DNA of 37,599 bases from Demequina soli (lineage in GTDB: Bacteria > Actinomycetota > Actinomycetes > Actinomycetales > Demequinaceae), in the NCBI RefSeq assembly GCF_000971195.1, contig NZ_BBLZ01000008.1, forward strand, positions 1 to 37,599. The letters run 5' to 3'. Numbering within the stretch: the stretch's first letter is position 1; the number at the start of each line of letters is the position of its first letter. The notes beneath the pieces are model-generated. The model saw nothing but the letters and a program-made list of their open reading frames with translations. It had not been told where the DNA came from and searched no databases. The position numbers were made by a program, and so were the translations under genes. Below are positions 31,077-37,599 of this stretch, piece after piece.

Positions 31077-32071
31077 GCGGCCCTGCCCTCCCCGAGCGCG
31101 CGCAGCCCGGGCCACGCGGGCCCGTACCTCTCTCCCGACGCGTCCCGCTCGAGCGCGGTCACCGCGGCGAGCCCGTCACCGTCGGCGCGCAGCCGCGCGA
31201 GCTCGACCACGCGGCGCCCCGCCGGCCCGCGCTCGACGTGGATCACGACGGCGAACGCCGCGGCCGCCTGGGACGCGAGCTGGGCGGGGCTCAGGCCCGC
31301 GAGGGCCGCGAGCGCCTCGAGCCGCGCGGGCACGTCGCGCGCCGAGTTCGCGTGCACCGTCGTGAGCGCCCCGCGGTGGCCGGTGTTGGCGGCGGCGAGC
31401 ACCTCGCGCAGCTCCGCGCCGCGGCACTCCCCCAGCACGATCCGGTCGGGACGCATCCGCAGCGCCTCGCGCACGAGCCGCGCGAGCGGCACCCCGCCCG
31501 CGCCCTCCACGTTGGGACGCCGCTCGACCAGCCGCACCACGTGCGGGTGCCCCACGGGCAGCTCGCCCGCCTCCTCGATGAGGATGATCCGCTCGCCCGG
31601 ATCGGCGAGCGCGAGCAGCGACGCGAGCAGGGTGGTCTTGCCGGCGCCGGTCGCCCCCGACACGAGCAGCGGCACGCGGGCGCGCACGAGCGCGGCGAGC
31701 AGGTCCGCGAGCTCGGGTGTGAGCATCCCGCCGCCCACCAGGTCGGCGAGCGCGAACGGCGCGGCACGGATGCGGCGCAGCGAGATCGCCGCGCAGCCGT
31801 CGGCCACGGGCGGCAGCACGGCGTGCAGCCGGGTGCCGTCGGCGAGGCGCGCGTCGACGGTGGGTTCCGCATCGTCCAGCCGGCGGCCGGCCGACGCGGC
31901 CAGGGCGACGGCGAGCGCGCGCACGTCGTCGGGGCCGTCGAGCGCGAGGGCGCGCCGCTCGAGGCCCGCGCCCCTGTCGATCCACGCGGCGTCGGGCGCG
32001 TGCACGAGCACGTCGGTGACGCCCGGCAGCGAGAGCAGCGGGGCGAGCGGGCCGGCAGGGATGGCGATCAC
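31073..32071 (-). CDS. TadA/CpaF-family pilus assembly ATPase
   Basis: A 332-residue secretion ATPase. Walker A is GATGAGKTT (139-147), the Asp box lies in RIILIEEAGEL, Walker B is RIVLGECRGAE (210-220), and the His box is in TGHRGALTTVHANS (about 230-243). It powers assembly of Flp-type pili with the platform protein encoded directly after it. It is at the short end of the family because the N-terminal arm is reduced. The GTG at 32071 is the likely start; no strong ribosome site is seen. The septum-site-like gene (Rv3660c/ssd) that precedes tadA in mycobacteria is absent: only 165 bases separate it from the HAD gene. Confidence 0.87.
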   Translation of the reverse strand: MIAIPAGPLAPLLSLPGVTDVLVHAPDAAWIDRGAGLERRALALDGPDDVRALAVALAASAGRRLDDAEPTVDARLADGTRLHAVLPPVADGCAAISLRRIRAAPFALADLVGGGMLTPELADLLAALVRARVPLLVSGATGAGKTTLLASLLALADPGERIILIEEAGELPVGHPHVVRLVERRPNVEGAGGVPLARLVREALRMRPDRIVLGECRGAELREVLAAANTGHRGALTTVHANSARDVPARLEALAALAGLSPAQLASQAAAAFAVVIHVERGPAGRRVVELARLRADGDGLAAVTALERDASGERYGPAWPGLRALGEGRAA

Positions 32072-32224
32072 CCCGCCACGATGCGCGCTCCACCCGCCGG
32101 GCGCGAGGCCCGCCGGGGCATCCGTGGAGGACCGGCGGGCCGCCCGGGGCCGGGGACATCGGCGCGCCGACGCGCGTCGCGCGGCTCCCGGCGGTGCACC
32201 CCTGGCGGCGTCGGAGCCCACCGT

Positions 32225-32230
32225 TAGGCT
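32225..32230 (+). promoter_or_regulatory. -10 box of a probable leaderless promoter
   Basis: TAGGCT lies 6 bases before the ATG at 32237 and no ribosome site lies between. Confidence 0.5.
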
Positions 32231-32236
32231 TGCGCC

Positions 32237-33034
32237 ATGAGGACCGCCGGATCGCGCCGCAGCGCGGCCTTCTTCGACCTGGACAAGACGATCATCGCGC
32301 GGTCGTCGTCCATGGCGTTCTCGCGCTCGTTCTACGAGGGCGGCCTGATCACGCGCACCAAGGCGCTGCGCACCGCGTTCGCGCAGTTCCTGTTCGAGGT
32401 CGGCGGCGCCGACGAGCGCCAGACCAACCGCCTCCGCGACGCCCTCAGCGAGCTCGTCGCGGGCTGGGACGTGTCGCAGGTCGAGGAGATCGTCGCGGAG
32501 ACCCTCCACGAGCACATCGACCCGATCGTCTACCAGGAGGCGCTCGACCTCATCCGCCGCCACCACGCCAACGGCCGCGAGGTCGTCATCGTGAGCGCGT
32601 CCGCCGCGCAGGTCGTGGTCCCGATCGCCGAGCTGCTGGGCGCCGACGCCGTCGTCGCCTCCCGCATGGAGGTCGAGGACGGCCACTTCACCGGCGAGAT
32701 CTCGTTCTACGCGTACGGCCCGGCCAAGGAGGAGGCCGTGCTGGCGCTCGCGGAGGCCCGCGAGTACGACCTCGCCTCGAGCTACGCGTACTCCGACTCC
32801 ATCACGGATGCGCCCATGCTCGACGCCGTCGGCCACGGGTTCGCGGTCAACCCCGACCGGGCGATGCGCCGCGCCGCCCACGGCCACGGCTGGGGCGTGC
32901 TGACGTTCCGCAAGCCGGTGGGCCTGCGCTCGCGCTCCGCCGCGCGCCCCGCCATCGTCGCCTGCGTCGCGATCGGCGCAGTGGCCGCCATGTGGATCCT
33001 CGCCCTCGCGAGCCGCCGCGACCGCACCGCCTGA
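32237..33034 (+). CDS. HAD-IB family phosphatase (SerB-like, membrane-anchored)
   Basis: A 265-residue HAD hydrolase. Motif I is FFDLDKTII (nucleophile Asp14, acid Asp16), motif II is VIVSASAAQV, and the final motif is YAYSDSITDAPML with the metal-binding aspartates. A helical cap lies between motifs I and II, as in the HAD-IB group. A C-terminal membrane helix (about 235-258) with an Arg-rich tail anchors it. It corresponds to mycobacterial Rv3661, which also stands divergently beside the Tad genes; phosphoserine phosphatase activity is a family suggestion, not shown. Confidence 0.88.
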   Translation: MRTAGSRRSAAFFDLDKTIIARSSSMAFSRSFYEGGLITRTKALRTAFAQFLFEVGGADERQTNRLRDALSELVAGWDVSQVEEIVAETLHEHIDPIVYQEALDLIRRHHANGREVVIVSASAAQVVVPIAELLGADAVVASRMEVEDGHFTGEISFYAYGPAKEEAVLALAEAREYDLASSYAYSDSITDAPMLDAVGHGFAVNPDRAMRRAAHGHGWGVLTFRKPVGLRSRSAARPAIVACVAIGAVAAMWILALASRRDRTA

Positions 33035-33127
33035 CCGGGCGGGACCTTCTCACCAGGCGATATGCCCTGATTGCGTTAGTGTGAGAGCGCCGCCGAGCTC
33101 GTCGGGCGGCAGCTGTGGGGGACAGAC

Positions 33128-33283
33128 ATGAACAAGGCGCTCGTCGCCGCCGCCGTCGGCGTGCTCGGACTCGCACTCGGATTCGGGGCGGCCTGGCTGT
33201 GGGACAACGTCCGCGACGACGGATCCGGCGCGCCCGCCGCGACCCCGGGCAGCACCGCCTCGGCGACCGTCGCATCGTCCTGA
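33128..33283 (+). CDS. Small single-helix exported or membrane protein
   Basis: A 51-residue open frame: MNKALVAAAVGVLGLALGFG begins a hydrophobic helix, then AAWLWDNVRDD and a Gly/Ala/Ser/Thr-rich tail. It resembles in layout the N-terminus of the next gene product (hydrophobic start, Trp, short charged stretch, Pro/Ser/Ala tail), so it may be a related small protein. The ATG has GGGGGA upstream, and a -10-like TAGTGT lies at 33077. No family is recognised. Codon use is as G/C-rich as real genes here, though the reading rests on a short frame. Confidence 0.6.
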   Translation: MNKALVAAAVGVLGLALGFGAAWLWDNVRDDGSGAPAATPGSTASATVASS

Positions 33284-33432
33284 CGCACGCCCCGTCGCGA
33301 CCGCCCAGAAGGTGACGAATCCGGCACGACGGAACGGGCGAGGCGCACCTGCGGGACCCCCGCGATGACGTATCCTCGCCACAGCCCCCTCGCGACGCCG
33401 GCGGGCTGAGCCCACCCCTGCCGAGGACATCC

Positions 33433-34389
33433 ATGCGCAAGTTCCTTCTCGCCCTCGCGGCGACCGTGATCGCGGTCGCCTCCGCCGCCGCAGGGTGGTT
33501 CGGGGTGAAGGCATGGAAGACCTCGCAGGACGCGCCGGCGCCCTCCGCGAGCTCGGTCACGCAGGCCACCAGCGGCGAGACCAAGGCCGTCACGTTCCGC
33601 CTGTCCGAGGTCGACAAGTCCGTCGAGGGCCTCTTCACGTCCCCGCAGTGCGGCGACACCTGGACCCCGCCGTCGCAGGAGGCCAACGGCGTCCTGCCGA
33701 AGGTCGACGCGTCGCTGCGCCAGGTCTCGGGCGTCGACACGGTGTCCGTGGTGCCGGGCTACACCACCGAGACGGCCGGCCTGGGCTTCCTGGCCTCCGA
33801 GGGCAACATCATCGTGACCAGGGACGATGTGGTGGTCACCCCGGATTGGGGCGCGGACTTCGTGCCCAACTACTACGTGGTGACGCCCGGCGAGACGACC
33901 CTCACGCAGAACAACGTCGAGTTCACCGGCTCGACCCTGTGCGACGTCGCCGACGAGCTCAACGCGATCTGGCAGGGCTTCGACTGGTCGACCGCGACCG
34001 ACGCAGAGATCGCGGCCAAGCAGGCCGAGACCCAGCAGTTCAACGAGGACCACAAGAGCCTCGCGCCGGGCCACTACAAGGTCTACCAGTGGTCGCCCAT
34101 CATCCTGGGCGAGCCCGCCGCGATCGCGCGCGTGCTCGCCGGCGAGGGCATCACCGGCCTCGCCGGGCTCCAGTACAACGCCGGCTACACCGCGCTGTAC
34201 GACGACCCGCGCATCGCGGCCCACTGCACCGACCAGACCGACGCGGACGGCAACCTGCTCGAGCGCTCGTGCGACGTCCCGGAGGACGTGCTGGCCGAGG
34301 TGCTGCAGCGCCAGGTGCCGGTCGAGTACATCGCCGACGTGCCGCCCGCGGTCGCGTTCTCCGTCGCGGCCGAGTTCGACGTCAAGTAG
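33433..34389 (+). CDS. Exported or membrane-anchored protein of unknown function
   Basis: A 318-residue protein with an N-terminal signal/anchor helix (about 1-25, MRKFLLALAATVIAVASAAA) and a single outer domain. No known domain is recognised. Visible features are four cysteines (near residues 73, 172, 264 and 276), which could form two disulphides, aromatic-rich stretches such as NYYVVTPGE and GHYKVYQWSP, and an acidic C-terminal part. The lack of a lipobox suggests an uncleaved anchor. GAGGA precedes the ATG and a -10 box TATCCT is at 33371. It follows the 51-residue gene on the same strand and ends 11 bases before a convergent small gene. Confidence 0.8.
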   Translation: MRKFLLALAATVIAVASAAAGWFGVKAWKTSQDAPAPSASSVTQATSGETKAVTFRLSEVDKSVEGLFTSPQCGDTWTPPSQEANGVLPKVDASLRQVSGVDTVSVVPGYTTETAGLGFLASEGNIIVTRDDVVVTPDWGADFVPNYYVVTPGETTLTQNNVEFTGSTLCDVADELNAIWQGFDWSTATDAEIAAKQAETQQFNEDHKSLAPGHYKVYQWSPIILGEPAAIARVLAGEGITGLAGLQYNAGYTALYDDPRIAAHCTDQTDADGNLLERSCDVPEDVLAEVLQRQVPVEYIADVPPAVAFSVAAEFDVK

Positions 34390-34400
34390 GCGTCGCGCGC

Positions 34401-34673
34401 TCAGCCGGACTTGCGCCGGAACTGCTGGACCCCGTGCGCGGCGCCGTTGCCGTGCAGGTGCGCGCCCGGCCCCTGCGCGGAGCCCTGCACTCCCCCGCCC
34501 TGGCCGTCCCTGCCGGCCGCGGCCGCCATGAGCGCCTGCGCGTCGCCGCCCTCGACGGCGGCGAGGAACTCCTGCGCGGGTGCGTCCGTGAGCCGCCTCG
34601 CGAGCTTCCCGTGGTGGAAGATGGTCACCTCACCGCTCGGGCCGGTGCGGTAGTCGTAGCCTTCGGCGCTCAT
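34401..34673 (-). CDS. Small conserved actinobacterial protein
   Basis: A 90-residue protein. Residues 5-58 follow a pattern common to small actinobacterial hypothetical proteins: YDYRTGPSGEVTIFHHGKLARRL, then APAQEFLAAVEGGDAQALMA. The rest is a Gly/Gln/His-rich tail ending FRRKSG. No function is known; the first half looks like a compact beta-hairpin plus helix. It is divergent from acs. The start ATG at 34673 has GGGG upstream. Confidence 0.72.
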   Translation of the reverse strand: MSAEGYDYRTGPSGEVTIFHHGKLARRLTDAPAQEFLAAVEGGDAQALMAAAAGRDGQGGGVQGSAQGPGAHLHGNGAAHGVQQFRRKSG

Positions 34674-34775
34674 CGCCCCAGGCTCGCACGGGCCGCGCCC
34701 GACCGCATCCCGAACCCGCGCATCGTCCCCCGCGACACGGCCAACCGATCGAATACCAGGCCGTCTAACAAAGCC

Positions 34776-34805
34776 TTCACACGCCCGGGACCTTCGTCCT
34801 AGGGT
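34776..34805 (+). promoter_or_regulatory. acs promoter (-35 and -10)
   Basis: TTCACA (34776-34781) and TAGGGT (34800-34805) are 18 bases apart. The -10 box ends 7 bases before the ATG at 34813, so the transcript is likely leaderless. The alternative GTG at 34804 lies inside the -10 box and is unlikely. Confidence 0.55.
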
Positions 34806-34812
34806 GTCGCGC

Positions 34813-36801
<1,989 letters not shown>

Positions 36802-36816
36802 CGGCAGGGTCCGGGG

Positions 36817-36850
36817 CCGGATCTGGGACGCTCAGCACTCCCGGATCCGG
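36817..36850. terminator. Hairpin terminator between acs and the VOC gene
   Basis: CCGGATCTGGGA (36817-36828) pairs with TCCCGGATCCGG (36839-36850), 12 bp with one G-U pair, around a 10-base loop CGCTCAGCAC. It begins 16 bases after the acs stop and probably serves the convergent VOC gene too. It contains one copy of the GGGACGCTCAG repeat. Confidence 0.65.
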
Positions 36851-36904
36851 TCCGGGGCGGCCTCGCGGGACGCTCAGCTCCGCGCCGCGCGTCTCCCAGC
36901 ACCG

Positions 36905-37273
36905 TCAGCGGCTGCCCTCCTGGTGCAGCGCGAACTGGTTGCCGTCCGGGTCGGTCACCATGACGAAGATGCCGCCGGCCATCCGGCTCGGCGGGCCGCC
37001 GAGGTCGGCCCCGCGCGCGAGCAGGTCCTCGTACGCGGCATCGATGTCGTCGGTGTCGATCACGAGCCCGCGCAGGCCGCCGGCCGGCATCGCGTCGAAC
37101 CACGTCACGAGGGTCACGGTCGCCCCCGACGAGCCGGGCGGCGCGAGCTGGATCCAGCTCATGCCACCGCCGAACGGCGCCTCCTCGACCACGGTGAATC
37201 CGAGTACGTCGACGTAGTACGCCTTGGCACGCTGCTGGTCGCTGACGGGGATCGAGACCACGGAGATGTTCAT
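36905..37273 (-). CDS. VOC-superfamily (glyoxalase/bleomycin resistance-like) protein
   Basis: A 122-residue protein of the vicinal oxygen chelate fold: MNISVVSIPVSDQQRAKAYYVDVLGF, then MSWIQLAPPG, then LRGLVIDTDDIDAAYEDLLARGA and the end FVMVTDPDGNQFALHQ. Two beta-alpha-beta-beta-beta units make up the fold. Substrate unknown; such proteins act as dioxygenases, lyases or antibiotic-binding proteins. I start at ATG 37273, where the conserved sequence begins; an in-frame ATG at 37285 adds four residues. The gene is framed on both sides by copies of the GGGACGCTCAG repeat. Confidence 0.87.
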   Translation of the reverse strand: MNISVVSIPVSDQQRAKAYYVDVLGFTVVEEAPFGGGMSWIQLAPPGSSGATVTLVTWFDAMPAGGLRGLVIDTDDIDAAYEDLLARGADLGGPPSRMAGGIFVMVTDPDGNQFALHQEGSR

Positions 37274-37312
37274 GCGGCCCATCATGCCGCCGGGGGGGCC
37301 GGTCGCGGGCTC

Positions 37313-37540
37313 GGGACGCTCAGTCCTCAGAATCGCGGGCGTTGGCGGATCTCGGGACGCTCAGTCCTCCGCCTCCCCGAGGGCCCGCCCCAGGGCCTCT
37401 CGCACACTCCGAGGACCGAGCGTCCCGAGATCGCGCTCGAACGCGGATCGTGAGGACTGAGCGTCCCGACCGGCAGAGGTGCGGAGGTGGGCGTCCCGGG
37501 AGATGGGGTGCTCAAGGATCCGGGAGTGCTGAGCGTCCCA
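37313..37540. repeat. Array of GGGACGCTCAGTCCTC repeats in both orientations
   Basis: The 16-mer lies at 37313-37328 and 37354-37369 on the plus strand, and at 37411-37426 (one mismatch) and 37452-37467 on the minus strand. A related copy at 37516-37540 is an exact 25-base inverted match of 36824-36848, and a further GGGACGCTCAG lies at 36867-36877. The copies nest as inverted pairs that could fold into long hairpins. No gene is seen in 37286-37599. Confidence 0.8.
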
Positions 37541-37565
37541 ACCCACCCCCGGGGGAAGGCGAAGG

Positions 37566-37599
37566 GGCGGGGGACGATGCGCGCGCATCGTCCCCCGCC
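37566..37599. repeat. Perfect palindrome made of two head-to-head 10-mers
   Basis: The last 34 bases of the window are a mismatch-free palindrome, centred between 37582 and 37583. It holds GGACGATGCG at 37572-37581 and CGCATCGTCC at 37584-37593 and may extend past the window edge. Confidence 0.85.

Noticed and set aside
37313..37540. CRISPR array
   Set aside because: The repeats are in both orientations with unequal spacing and no spacers of uniform length, and no cas gene is nearby.

Overview
The window is a contiguous stretch of chromosome from a very high-GC actinobacterium. The content points to the order Micrococcales (Cellulomonas/Demequina-like), but no single gene fixes the genus. 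Reasons: about 70% or more GC with almost exclusive G/C at third codon positions, lipoproteins with actinobacterial family domains (AMIN-like, CueP, DUF6153), a mycobacterial-type Tad/Flp locus (TadA, TadB/C, DUF4244, TadE, Rv3654c-like) next to an HAD hydrolase, and a topA ... holB-tmk neighbourhood. I see no phage, plasmid, insertion sequence or CRISPR array. The first ~60 bases are strikingly AT-rich for this genome.

Layout. (1) 0.4-4.3 kb: AMIN-like lipoprotein, then a padR-ubiB pair, then a membrane protein. (2) 4.3-6.9 kb: a probable copper-handling block: DUF2871 membrane protein, DUF6153 protein, CueP lipoprotein, SHOCT protein and a cupredoxin, with an operator-like palindrome between the divergent first two genes. 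(3) 7.1-16.8 kb: housekeeping: tRNA-Thr(CGT), TAP-type alpha/beta hydrolase, holB, tmk, a Ser/Pro-rich secreted protein, Gfo/Idh/MocA oxidoreductase, small membrane protein, topA, inositol-monophosphatase-like protein. (4) 16.9-22.5 kb: nrdG without an adjacent nrdD and with a long structured leader, a DUF7059-type methyltransferase, and a coupled MFS transporter-M20 peptidase pair. (5) 22.8-27.6 kb: K+-independent H+-pyrophosphatase, divergent from an ECF sigma factor coupled to a large membrane-anchored partner. (6) 27.9-33.0 kb: a Tad/Flp locus split by a CLC channel gene on the other strand, then an HAD hydrolase. (7) 33.1-37.6 kb: two exported proteins of unknown function, a small conserved actinobacterial protein, acetyl-CoA synthetase, a VOC protein and a dense intergenic repeat array.

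The most notable signal is not a gene. The 10-mer GGACGATGCG (or its complement CGCATCGTCC) occurs 28 times by hand count in 37.6 kb. Inside genes it is always read in one frame per orientation (Asp-Asp-Ala or Ala-Ser-Ser), using GAT and GCA codons that are otherwise rare here. It is enriched between genes, and twice it forms head-to-head palindromes. This is the layout of DNA-uptake-sequence-like or HIP1-like iterated motifs. A second genome-style signal is that many genes carry a TAnnnT -10 box 6-8 bases before the start codon, implying leaderless mRNAs. Several unrelated intergenic inverted-repeat families are also present.
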